Assembly (NCBI GenBank): GCA_005503065.1 | Contig: SCOE01000001.1 | Location: forward strand, 248,001 to 312,000 | DNA from: Comamonadaceae bacterium ALPHA2B | GTDB lineage: Bacteria; Pseudomonadota; Gammaproteobacteria; Burkholderiales; Burkholderiaceae_C | DNA length: 64,000 nt | Reading direction: 5' to 3' | Shown: one piece after another, positions 50,366 through 57,973 of the stretch | Layout: each line of letters begins with the position of its first letter | Numbering within the stretch: the stretch's first letter is position 1 | The notes under the pieces: generated by a model | Seen by the model: only the letters and a program-made list of their open reading frames with translations | Database searches by the model: none | What the model was told of the DNA's origin: nothing | Translations under genes and position numbers: made by a program

Positions 50366-51276
50366 GCACCTCGGCCTGGCAACACCTGGACCACGGCGAT
50401 GCGCCGGTGGTCGACATCCACGGGCTCTGGACCGTGTTCGCCAACGACAAGGGCGAGCAGGTCGTGCACCGCGACCTGCAGCTGACCATCGAACGCGGCG
50501 AGATCCTGTCGCTGGTCGGCGGCTCGGGCACCGGCAAGACGGTGCTGCTGCGCCAGATCCTCGGGCTCGAGCACCCCACGCGCGGCGAGGTGCGGGTGCT
50601 GGGCACGCCGCCGAACGCGCTCAGCGCCAAGGGCGCGGCGGTGGTGGGCATGCTGTTCCAGCACGGCGCGCTGTTCTCGGCCTTCAACGTCATCGACAAC
50701 ATCGCCTTCCCGCTGCGCGAGCTGAAGCTGCTGCCGGAGGAACTGGTGATCGATGCCGCGCTGGTCAAGCTGCAGATGGTGGGCCTGGCGCCCGAGCATG
50801 CCTACAAGATGCCGGCCGACCTTTCGGGCGGCATGATCAAGCGCGTGGCGCTGGCCCGCGCGCTCATCATGGACCCGCCGCTGCTGCTGCTCGACGAGCC
50901 CACCGCGGGCCTGGACCCGGCCGCGTCGGACAGCTTCTGCGACCTGCTGCGCGGCCTGCACCGCGAGCTGGGGCTGACGGTGGTGATGGTCACGCACGAC
51001 CTCGACACGCTGCTCGACCTGTCGACCCGCATCGCCGTGCTGGCCGACCAGAAGGTGATCGTTGCCGGCACGGCCGACGAAGTGACCCGCTTCGACCACC
51101 CCTTCATCCACGACTACTTCCTCGGCGGCCGCGGCCAGCGCGCCATGCTCGCCCTGAAAGACATGAAGGCCCCCACGCTCCCCGCTTCGCGAGGTTCGCT
51201 GCCCCCCGAGGGGGCGCCCGCCGCCTTGGGGCGGCCCGGCGGCGGCGGCACCGCCTCCCCTGAGAAGGACGATTGA
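50362..51276 (+). CDS. mlaF: MlaF-type ABC ATPase with repeat-derived tail
   Basis: 304 residues, ATG 50362. Walker A GGSGTGKT (about residue 53), signature LSGGMIKRVALARAL, Walker B LLLLDEPTAGLDP, His switch VTHDLDT. The catalytic part ends near residue 269 (QRAMLALKDMK), the usual length. From Ala270 the chain reads APTLPASRGSLPPEG and then Gly/Pro-rich sequence to the stop; this segment is a family 2 repeat copy (51169-51240) translated in frame. Stop 51274-51276, two bases before mlaD. Confidence 0.92.
   Translation: MSTSAWQHLDHGDAPVVDIHGLWTVFANDKGEQVVHRDLQLTIERGEILSLVGGSGTGKTVLLRQILGLEHPTRGEVRVLGTPPNALSAKGAAVVGMLFQHGALFSAFNVIDNIAFPLRELKLLPEELVIDAALVKLQMVGLAPEHAYKMPADLSGGMIKRVALARALIMDPPLLLLDEPTAGLDPAASDSFCDLLRGLHRELGLTVVMVTHDLDTLLDLSTRIAVLADQKVIVAGTADEVTRFDHPFIHDYFLGGRGQRAMLALKDMKAPTLPASRGSLPPEGAPAALGRPGGGGTASPEKDD
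51169..51240 (+). repeat. GC-rich repeat, family 2, copy 3, inside mlaF
   Basis: GCCCCCACGCTCCCCGCTTC, GCGAGGTTCGCTGCC, CCCCGAGGGGGCGC, then CCGCCTTGGGGCGGCCCGGC. Same orientation relative to the gene as copies 1 and 2 behind mmsA and the SDR at 55722. Here it has no preceding stop and encodes the C-terminal tail of MlaF from Ala270. Confidence 0.75.
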
Positions 51277-51278
51277 TC

Positions 51279-52241
51279 ATGGAGAACAAAGCCCATGCCC
51301 TCGCCGCCGGCGCCTTCGTGCTCGGCCTGGTGGCGGTGCTCGTTGCGCTGATCCTCTGGTTCACGCGCGACACGACGGTGCGCAATACCTACGAGTTGTC
51401 CACCCGCGACGCCGTGAGCGGCCTGCAGCCGCAGGCCGCGGTGCGCTACCGCGGCATCATGGTCGGCAAGGTGACGGGCATCGATTTCGACCCCAAGCAG
51501 CGCGGCAACGTGCGCGTGCGCATCAGCGTCGACGAGCGCGTGCCCCTCACCACCTCCAGCTACGCCACGCTGGCCTACCAGGGCGTCACCGGCCTGGCCT
51601 TCATCGCGCTGGACGACAAGGGCAAGGGCGACGAGAAGCCGCTCGTGCCCAACAACGACGACCCGCCGCGCCTCCCGCTGCGGCCCTCGGCGCTGGCGTC
51701 GCTGCAGGACCATGGCGAAGAGATCCTCTCGCAGGTCGAGGAGATCACGCGGCGCGCCAACCGGCTGCTCAACGACCAGAACCAGCAGCGGATCGCCGAC
51801 GCGCTGGAGAACATCGCCCAGGTGGCCGCCAGCGCCAACCGCGTGACCCAGGCCTTCGACAACACGCTGAAGACCCGCATCGACCCGGCGCTGGCCGCGA
51901 TCCCGCCGCTGGCCGGCAGCGTGCGCAGCACGGCCGCCGACTTCGCGCGCGTGGCGCAGACGCTCAACACCACCATCGCGCGCCTCAACGCCGAGGGCGG
52001 CACCATGGACCGCCTGGGCAGTGGCACGGCGGCGCTGCAGCAGACGCTCGAGTCCATCAACAACGGCACCTTGCCGCGCCTGAACCGCGCGGCCGACGAC
52101 ACCTCGCTGGCCGCGCGCCGCGTGGGCCGGCTGGCCGACACCATCGCCGACAGCCCGCAGTCGCTGGTCTATGGAACCGGCACGCCGGCGCCGGGTCCGG
52201 GCGAGGCGGGCTTCGTCGCGCCCACGGCCACGGGCCGGTGA
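51279..52241 (+). CDS. mlaD: MCE-domain protein MlaD
   Basis: 320 residues, ATG 51279. One N-terminal membrane segment (about residues 9-30, GAFVLGLVAVLVALILWF). The MCE domain follows (about 38-115; GLQPQAAVRYRGIMVGKVTG, VPLTTSSYATLAYQGVTGL), then a long helical region (about 140-300). MCE proteins form hexameric tunnels for lipids across the periplasm. The long C-terminal helix suggests a needle-like or extended assembly rather than the short E. coli MlaD. Confidence 0.93.
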   Translation: MENKAHALAAGAFVLGLVAVLVALILWFTRDTTVRNTYELSTRDAVSGLQPQAAVRYRGIMVGKVTGIDFDPKQRGNVRVRISVDERVPLTTSSYATLAYQGVTGLAFIALDDKGKGDEKPLVPNNDDPPRLPLRPSALASLQDHGEEILSQVEEITRRANRLLNDQNQQRIADALENIAQVAASANRVTQAFDNTLKTRIDPALAAIPPLAGSVRSTAADFARVAQTLNTTIARLNAEGGTMDRLGSGTAALQQTLESINNGTLPRLNRAADDTSLAARRVGRLADTIADSPQSLVYGTGTPAPGPGEAGFVAPTATGR

Positions 52242-52257
52242 GAAGGAGAGTCCGAAG

Positions 52258-52938
52258 ATGGGACTATTTGCTATGAAATCAGGAGCTGATCGCGCAGGCG
52301 GGACGGGCGCTCTGGCCGTTTTTTGCTTGGGTTTTCTGTTACTTGCCGGCTGCAGCGCGCTGCCCGACAAGCCGCATCGCACCGTGCTCTACGACTTCGG
52401 CCCCGGTCCGCTGGCCGTCAGCGCACCGCCTGCGGTCGGCACCGCCGCGCTCCCGCCCATCACGCTGGCCGACCTGGACACGGCGGCGTCGCGCCTGGAG
52501 GGCACCGGGCTCAACTACCGCCTCGGTTATGCCGACGCGAACGAACTGCGGCCCTACGCCGGCTCGCGCTGGACGCAGCCGCCACTCCAACTCTTCCGCC
52601 AGCGCCTGCGCGACGGCCTCACGCCCAGCCGCACCGTGCTCGGCACGCTGGAGGCCGCCAACCTGAGCCGCGAGGGCCGCAGCACTGACGTGCTGCGCAT
52701 CTCGCTCGACGAGTTCAGCCACTACTTCGAGTCGCCCACCGCCAGCGTGGGCCTGGTGCGCGTGCGCGCCACGCTCGTGCGCGGCTCGCCGGCTGGCGAG
52801 CGCGTGCTGGGCCAGCGCGTGTTCACCGTGCGCCAGGCCGCGCCCACGAACGACGCCGCCGGCGGCGTGAAGGCCCTCACTGCGGCCAGCGACGAGGCGG
52901 TGGCGCAGATGGTGGCGTGGGTGAACCAGGCGCGCTGA
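52258..52938 (+). CDS. ABC-transport auxiliary lipoprotein (PqiC-like)
   Basis: 226 residues, ATG 52258 with AGAAGGAG upstream; ATG 52273 is a second candidate. Lipobox LLAGC with Cys32. The mature part has VLYDFGP near the start and LNYRLGYADANELRPYAGSRW near residue 90, typical of the ABC_trans_aux (PF03886) family found with MCE systems. Residues 3-25, the n-region and half of the hydrophobic core, are encoded by a family 1 repeat. Expected to sit in the outer membrane and receive the substrate from MlaD. Confidence 0.88.
   Translation: MGLFAMKSGADRAGGTGALAVFCLGFLLLAGCSALPDKPHRTVLYDFGPGPLAVSAPPAVGTAALPPITLADLDTAASRLEGTGLNYRLGYADANELRPYAGSRWTQPPLQLFRQRLRDGLTPSRTVLGTLEAANLSREGRSTDVLRISLDEFSHYFESPTASVGLVRVRATLVRGSPAGERVLGQRVFTVRQAAPTNDAAGGVKALTAASDEAVAQMVAWVNQAR
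52263..52332 (+). repeat. Dispersed two-hairpin repeat, family 1, copy F, coding
   Basis: ATTTGCTATGAAATC, AGGAGCTGATCGCGC, AGGCGGGACGGGCGC, TCTGGCCGTTTTTTGCTTGG. It aligns along its full length with copy C at 24606 and is read in frame in its own forward orientation as the start of the lipoprotein signal peptide. Confidence 0.85.
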
Positions 52939-53042
52939 GGCGTGGCCCCGCGATCCGGTGGGCGCGACCGGCGATCCGGCCGCCGACGGCGGCATCGCCT
53001 CGGTGGTCGACGCCCGCGGCGAGCGGCGTTGCTGTGCGCCGG

Positions 53043-53807
53043 TCAGGCGCCATCCAGTCCGGCGTCCTGCGCCCACTGCACCGCGTCTGCGCCCGCCGGG
53101 ATGTGAAGGGGCGTCGACGGATCGGTGGCGGAACGCCAGACCGCCTCGGCCACGTCCTGCGCCCGAGTGCCGGGCCCGGTGGACGCGAGCGCTCGCGCCA
53201 CGATCTCCCGCATGAACGCGCCGTAGACCTCGTCGTCGAATCCCTTCGCATGTGCTCGGGCGGTCTCGCGAAAGCGCGTCTCGCCTGAAGAGCCCGGCAG
53301 CACGATGTGCACGCGCACGCCGAAGTGCTGGACCTCGGCTGCCAGCGATTCCGAGAACGCGTTGACCGCGCTCTTGGCGGCACGGTAGGCGCCGACCAGG
53401 GGCAGCGGCTTGAGCGTGGCGCTCGAACTCACGTTGATCACCACGCCCTGGCGGCGTTCGCGCATTTGCGGCAGCACCGCCTGCGTCACGGCGATGGTGC
53501 CGAAGGTATTGGTCTCGAAGAGCCCGCGCACCGTGTCCATGTCCGTGCGCTCCACGGGCGCGGGTGCGCCGAATCCGGCGTTGTTGACCAGCACGTCGAT
53601 CGGGCCGGCCGCCTCCACGGCGTCCCGGATGCTGTGCGGATCCGTGACATCGAGCCGCAGCACGCGCAGGCGCGAGGAGGGGGCCAGCAAGTCCTGGCGC
53701 GGCGAGCGCATGGTGGCGACGACCTGCCAGTCGCCCTGTTCAAGGAAGTGGCGTGCCGTTTCGAGGCCGAAGCCGGACGAGCAGCCAGTGATCAGGATGG
53801 TCTTCAT
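53043..53807 (-). CDS. SDR-family oxidoreductase
   Basis: 254 residues, ATG 53807. Nucleotide motif ITGCSSGFGLETARH at the N-terminus, VNNAGFG, catalytic Ser in NVSSSATLK and Tyr-x3-Lys in GAYRAAKSA. An extended short-chain dehydrogenase of the kind often annotated as oxidoreductase. Divergent from the AraC gene, which probably regulates it. Substrate unknown. Confidence 0.9.
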   Translation of the reverse strand: MKTILITGCSSGFGLETARHFLEQGDWQVVATMRSPRQDLLAPSSRLRVLRLDVTDPHSIRDAVEAAGPIDVLVNNAGFGAPAPVERTDMDTVRGLFETNTFGTIAVTQAVLPQMRERRQGVVINVSSSATLKPLPLVGAYRAAKSAVNAFSESLAAEVQHFGVRVHIVLPGSSGETRFRETARAHAKGFDDEVYGAFMREIVARALASTGPGTRAQDVAEAVWRSATDPSTPLHIPAGADAVQWAQDAGLDGA

Positions 53808-53870
53808 CGCGTGCCTTTCACATCAGGGATGCTGCAACGATAGGCCGGAAGATCGGAACTATCTACAATG

Positions 53871-53900
53871 AAAAGTCCATAAGTCATTTGTAAAAGTCCA
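53871..53900. promoter_or_regulatory. Direct-repeat operator, AraC type
   Basis: AAAAGTCCA at 53871-53879 and again at 53892-53900: exact 9-base direct repeats 21 bp apart, two helical turns, the layout bound by AraC-family proteins. An intermediate AAGTCATT (53881-53888) resembles a third half-site. Located between the divergent SDR and AraC genes. Confidence 0.75.
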
Positions 53901-53913
53901 GAAAGGGCTTGGC

Positions 53914-54855
53914 TTGGTCGATCCGCTCGCCGAGGTGGTCTCTTTGCTGCATCCGACGGCGCGCTTCTCCAAGCAGGTGGTCGGCGCCGGCCCGTGGAAG
54001 GCCCGCCGGTCTGACGCCGGCCAGCCCTTCTACTGCGCCGTGCTTGAAGGCGTGTGCCAGCTCGCACTCGACGGCAATGCGGCCGTCGAGCTACGGGCCG
54101 GCGACTTCGCGCTCGTTCCCGCGGCCTTTGACGTCGCCATGTCCAGCCTGGACGCGCCGCCCGACGGCACCGCCGAAACCCCCGTCGCCGTGGGGCCGGG
54201 GCTCCACAGGATCGGCCGGCAGGAGGGACCCACCGACCTGCGCATCCTTGCGGGCCATTGCAGCTTCGGCTCGCCGGATGCGACCTTGCTGGTTTCGCTG
54301 CTGCCCCGTTTGATCCACGTGCGTGGTGCACAACGGCTGGCCACCTTCGTGCAACTGCTTGGCGAGGAGTTGCGCGAAGACCGGCCGGCGCGCGAAGTCG
54401 TTCTCACGCGACTGCTCGAACTGCTGCTCATCGAAGCACTGCGCTCCTCGGACGGAACGGCCAGCGCGGCGGGGCTGGTGCGGGGGCTGGCCGACGAGCG
54501 GCTGGCGGTGGCCATCCGCGCGATGCACGAGCGGCCGACGCGGCCATGGACCGTCGCCGAACTCGCCAGAACGGCTGCGATGTCGCGCTCGGCCTTCTTC
54601 ACCCGCTTCAGCCGAGCCGTGGGATTGCAGCCGATGGCGTACCTGCTGGCATGGCGCATGGCGCTGGCCAAGGACCTTCTTCGCCAGCAGAACATGGGCA
54701 TCGCCGATGTCGCCCAACGCGTCGGGTACGGGTCGGCGAGCAGCTTCAGCGTCGCCTTTTCCCGCCATGTCGGACAGGCGCCGACCCGGTATGCGCGCGC
54801 GCAGGCGGCCGATGCGTCGGCAAGGCATGCCGATGTTCTGGCGCCTGTTCCGTGA
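53914..54855 (+). CDS. AraC-family regulator with cupin domain
   Basis: 313 residues from a TTG at 53914, with GAAAGGG upstream. N-terminal cupin-type domain (about residues 1-190; FYCAVLEGVCQLALDG, RAGDFALVPAAFDV). The C-terminal AraC double HTH (about 205-300) carries MSRSAFFTRFSRAVGLQPMA and IADVAQRVGYGSASSFSVAF. Controls, most likely, the SDR divergent from it; direct repeats lie in the shared promoter. Confidence 0.92.
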   Translation: MVDPLAEVVSLLHPTARFSKQVVGAGPWKARRSDAGQPFYCAVLEGVCQLALDGNAAVELRAGDFALVPAAFDVAMSSLDAPPDGTAETPVAVGPGLHRIGRQEGPTDLRILAGHCSFGSPDATLLVSLLPRLIHVRGAQRLATFVQLLGEELREDRPAREVVLTRLLELLLIEALRSSDGTASAAGLVRGLADERLAVAIRAMHERPTRPWTVAELARTAAMSRSAFFTRFSRAVGLQPMAYLLAWRMALAKDLLRQQNMGIADVAQRVGYGSASSFSVAFSRHVGQAPTRYARAQAADASARHADVLAPVP

Positions 54856-54891
54856 GACCGCGTGAACGCCGGCCCCGGGGGTGCCCGAATC

Positions 54892-55545
54892 TCAAGCCGT
54901 TCGTTCGAGAATCGGAAACAGCTTCCCCAGCCCGTTGGCCATCACCTCCACCGCCAGCGCGGCGAGGATCAGGCCCATCAGCCGCGTCATGACGTTGATG
55001 CCGGTCTTGCCGAACACGCGGGCGATGGGCTCGGCGAGGCGGAAGGCGAGCAGGGTGATGATCGCGACCACGATGCCGTAGCCGACCAGGATCGCGAGCT
55101 CCCACCACTGGCGCGTCTGCGTGGCGTAGATGACCATGGTCGAGATGGTGGCCGGCCCGGTGAGCAGCGGGATGGTCAGGGGCACCACCGCGATCGACGC
55201 GCCCATCGCGGCCTTGACCTCGGTGGCGCGCACCTCCTCGGCGCTGGCCTTGGCCTCGGCCGGCTGCGCGTTGAGCATCGACAGCGAACTGATGAGCAGC
55301 AGCAGCCCGCCACCGACCTGGAAGCTCGCAATGGAGATGCCGAAGAAGCCGAGCAGCTGCTGGCCGATCAGCGCGCTGATGCTGATGACGAAGAAGGCGC
55401 TGATGGCCGACACCTTCGCCGTGCGCATGCGCTGGGCATGCGTGTAGCCCTGCGTGTAGTGGATGAAGAAGGGCACGATGCCCAGCGGGTTGACGATGGC
55501 CACCAGCGTGACCAGCGGCTTGATGAGGTCCATCGAGGTGGCCAT
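54892..55545 (-). CDS. MarC-family integral membrane protein
   Basis: 217 residues, ATG 55545 (MATSMDLIKPLVTLVAIVNP). Six hydrophobic segments; NPLGIVPFF in helix 1 and the second NP-like half PLLTGPATIS near residue 120 are family hallmarks (MarC/UPF0056). Function in the family is unsettled; it is not a proven drug exporter. Convergent with the AraC gene, 36 bp apart. Confidence 0.9.
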   Translation of the reverse strand: MATSMDLIKPLVTLVAIVNPLGIVPFFIHYTQGYTHAQRMRTAKVSAISAFFVISISALIGQQLLGFFGISIASFQVGGGLLLLISSLSMLNAQPAEAKASAEEVRATEVKAAMGASIAVVPLTIPLLTGPATISTMVIYATQTRQWWELAILVGYGIVVAIITLLAFRLAEPIARVFGKTGINVMTRLMGLILAALAVEVMANGLGKLFPILERTA

Positions 55546-55625
55546 GGCTATCCCTCCGGTGTCGCTTCGCCAGTGGGCGGCAGCACGCCCCGGCGCGAGA
55601 GGCCGCGGAGCAGGCCATGCGGGAA

Positions 55626-55719
55626 CATCCGCGGAACGGGCTTCGCCCGGCCGCAGGATGAGCCCCCTTGCAGGGGGTTGGCGGAGCGGAACGAAGTCCG
55701 CGAAGACTGGGGGTGGGCC
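55626..55719 (-). repeat. GC-rich 3'-flanking repeat, family 2, copy 2
   Basis: Starts two bases after the stop of the SDR at 55722. In that gene's direction: CCCACCCCCAGTCTTCGCG, GACTTCGTTCCGCTCCGCC, AACCCCCTGCAAGGGGGCTC, GCGGCCGGGC, then GAAGCCCGTTCCGCGGAT. The same order of blocks as behind mmsA. Confidence 0.75.
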
Positions 55720-55721
55720 AT

Positions 55722-56471
55722 TTATCGTCCGCCGCCCACGTCGAGCAATGCGCCGGTGGTGTAGCTCGCCTCCGGCGAGAGCAGCCAAACGATCGCCGCG
55801 GCCACCTCGTCGGCCGTGCCCACGCGCTGCATCGGCACCTGCGGCGCGAGCTGGTGGTGGCGGTCGGGCAGACCGCCGGACGCATGGATCTCGGTGTCGA
55901 TGAGGCCCGGCCGCACGGCGTTGACGCGGATGCCCTCGGCCGCCACTTCCTTGGCCAGGCCGAGGGTGAAGGTGTCGATCGCGCCCTTGCTGGCCGCATA
56001 GTCGACATACAGGTCCGGCGAGCCGATGCGCGACGCGGCGCTGCCGACGTTGACGATGGCGCCGCCGTCGCCCCCATGCGCGGTGCTCATGCGGCGCACC
56101 GCCTCACGCGCGCACAGGAAGCTGCCGGTGACGTTGATGCGGAACATGCGCTCGAGCCGCTGCACGCTCATCTGGTCGACCCGTGCGCGCCGGTCGACGA
56201 TGCCGGCGTTGTTGACCAGCGCCGTGAGGCGGCCGAGCTTGGCGTCGACCTTCTCGAACATGGCCACGACCTGGGCCTCGTCGCCCACGTCGCCCTGCAC
56301 CGTGATCGCGCTGCCGCGCTCGGCGCGGATGCGGCGCACCACCTCGTCGGCCGCGAGGGAATGGCTGGCGTAGTTGACGGCGACCGCGAAGCCGCGTTTC
56401 GCGGCCAGCAGGGCGGTGGCGGCGCCGATGCCGCGGCTCGCGCCGGTGATCAAGAGCACTTGGGGGTCCAA
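55722..56471 (-). CDS. SDR-family oxidoreductase (glucose/ribitol dehydrogenase type)
   Basis: 249 residues from a TTG at 56471 with AGGAG eight bases upstream; a TTG at 56510 would add 13 residues without such a site. TGASRGIGAATALLAAKRGF, VNNAGIVDRR, catalytic Tyr-x3-Lys in DYAASKGAID, and the C-terminal ALLDVGGGR typical of FabG-like enzymes. Reduces or oxidises an unknown carbonyl or alcohol. Confidence 0.88.
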   Translation of the reverse strand: MDPQVLLITGASRGIGAATALLAAKRGFAVAVNYASHSLAADEVVRRIRAERGSAITVQGDVGDEAQVVAMFEKVDAKLGRLTALVNNAGIVDRRARVDQMSVQRLERMFRINVTGSFLCAREAVRRMSTAHGGDGGAIVNVGSAASRIGSPDLYVDYAASKGAIDTFTLGLAKEVAAEGIRVNAVRPGLIDTEIHASGGLPDRHHQLAPQVPMQRVGTADEVAAAIVWLLSPEASYTTGALLDVGGGR

Positions 56472-56616
56472 CGCGGTTTCTCCTGCATGAAGGCGGCGCC
56501 TGGGGTACAACCGGTGCCGGCGCGGGATGCTTGGTCCCGCCGCCGCCCACCTCCTGGGCCGGGATTAGACCATCGGCCTCGCGCATGCCGCGCCGTCCGG
56601 CGCACCGGAGACCTGT

Positions 56617-57216
56617 TTGCCCTCGACCGTCGATTATTTCTTCGCGCCGCACAGCCCCTGGACCTACCTGGGCCATGCCCGTTTCATGGCGATGGCCGAC
56701 GCAGCCGGTGCGACGGTGCGGCTCAAGCCCATGGACCTGGCCCAGGTGTTCCCGGTGTCGGGCGGCCTGCCCTTGGCCAAGCGCGCGCCGCAGCGCCAGG
56801 CCTATCGGCTGGTGGAACTGGCGCGCTTCGCCAAGCACCTGCAACTGCCGCTGAACCCGCAGCCGCGCTTCTTCCCGGTCGACGGCAACGAAGCCGCGCG
56901 CCTGATCCTCGCCGTCGATTCGGCCGACGGCACGCTCGCCGCGCTGCAGCTCGCCGGCCGCGTCATGGCCGCCGTCTGGGCCGATGAACGCGACATCGCC
57001 GACGCCGAAGTGCTGGCCGACCTGCTGCTGGCGCTGGGCCTGCCCGCCTCGCGGCTGGATGTTGCGCGCACGCCGCCGGTGCAGGAGCGCTACCAGGCCT
57101 TCACCCAGGAGGCCATCGACACCAGCGTCTTCGGCGCGCCCACCTACGTGGTCGACGGCGAGATGTTCTGGGGCCAGGACCGGCTCGATTTCGTCGAACG
57201 CGCGCTCGCCCGCTGA
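56617..57216 (+). CDS. 2-hydroxychromene-2-carboxylate isomerase-like (DsbA fold)
   Basis: 199 residues from a TTG at 56617 with CCGGAG upstream. Thioredoxin/DsbA-like family with a serine where DsbA has the CxxC (FAPHSPWTYLGHARF, about residues 9-23), the kappa-class GST-like and HCCA isomerase arrangement. C-terminal VFGAPTYVVDGEMFWGQDRL is the conserved family block. Uses glutathione to isomerise ring-cleavage products in naphthalene-type degradation; the real substrate here is unknown. Confidence 0.87.
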   Translation: MPSTVDYFFAPHSPWTYLGHARFMAMADAAGATVRLKPMDLAQVFPVSGGLPLAKRAPQRQAYRLVELARFAKHLQLPLNPQPRFFPVDGNEAARLILAVDSADGTLAALQLAGRVMAAVWADERDIADAEVLADLLLALGLPASRLDVARTPPVQERYQAFTQEAIDTSVFGAPTYVVDGEMFWGQDRLDFVERALAR

Positions 57217-57279
57217 TCGCGCCTTCATCTGTTCTTCTTCTCTCTCTCTCATCCCACTCACCCGCACCAGGAGCATTAC

Positions 57280-57963
57280 ATGGGCCAGTTCATCGATCTC
57301 ACCGCCAAGGATGGCTTCACCTTCCCCGCCTACGTGGCCGAACCCGCGGGCACGCCCAAGGGCGGCGTCGTCGTGGTGCAGGAAATCTTCGGCGTCAACT
57401 CGCACATCCGCGAGGTGGCCGACGGTTATGCGGCGGCCGGCTACCTGGCCGTGGCGCCGGCCACCTTCCACCGCGTCAAGCCCGGCGTGGAGCTGGGCTA
57501 CACCGAGGCCGACATGAAGGCCGGCTTCGAACTCAAGACCGCCGTCGAGGCACTGCCCGCGCCCGGCGTGCTGCAGGACATCCAGGCCGCCATCGACTAC
57601 GCCGGCAAGGCGGGCAAGGTCGGCATCGTGGGCTACTGCTGGGGCGGCCTGCTGACCTGGCGCGCGGCCTGCGAACTCGAGGGCCTGGCCGCCGCGGCAC
57701 CGTACTACGGCGGCGGCATGACCTCGCCCGAGGAAACCGCGCGCAAGCCCAAGGTGCCGGTGATGGCGCACTTCGGCAACAAGGACCACTGGATCCCGCT
57801 GGACACCATTGAGTCCTTCGAGAAGGCGCACCCGGAGGTCGAGGTGCACGTCTACGCCTGCGGCCACGGCTTCAACTGCGACCAGCGCGGCTCCTACGAT
57901 GCCGGCGCGGCGGCCACCGCCAAGGAGCGCACGCTGTACCTGTTCGGCAAGTACGTCGGCTGA
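57280..57963 (+). CDS. Dienelactone hydrolase family protein
   Basis: 227 residues, ATG 57280 after CAGGAG. Alpha/beta hydrolase with the DLH nucleophile Cys120 in GYCWGG, then Asp169 (NKDHW) and His196 (CGHGF) in order, consistent with the Cys-Asp-His triad. [20 protein letters not shown] is the usual N-terminus. Hydrolyses dienelactone-like esters in aromatic catabolism or other short esters. Follows the isomerase-like gene by 63 bp. Confidence 0.91.
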   Translation: MGQFIDLTAKDGFTFPAYVAEPAGTPKGGVVVVQEIFGVNSHIREVADGYAAAGYLAVAPATFHRVKPGVELGYTEADMKAGFELKTAVEALPAPGVLQDIQAAIDYAGKAGKVGIVGYCWGGLLTWRAACELEGLAAAAPYYGGGMTSPEETARKPKVPVMAHFGNKDHWIPLDTIESFEKAHPEVEVHVYACGHGFNCDQRGSYDAGAAATAKERTLYLFGKYVG

Positions 57964-57973
57964 CCGGCGCCGC

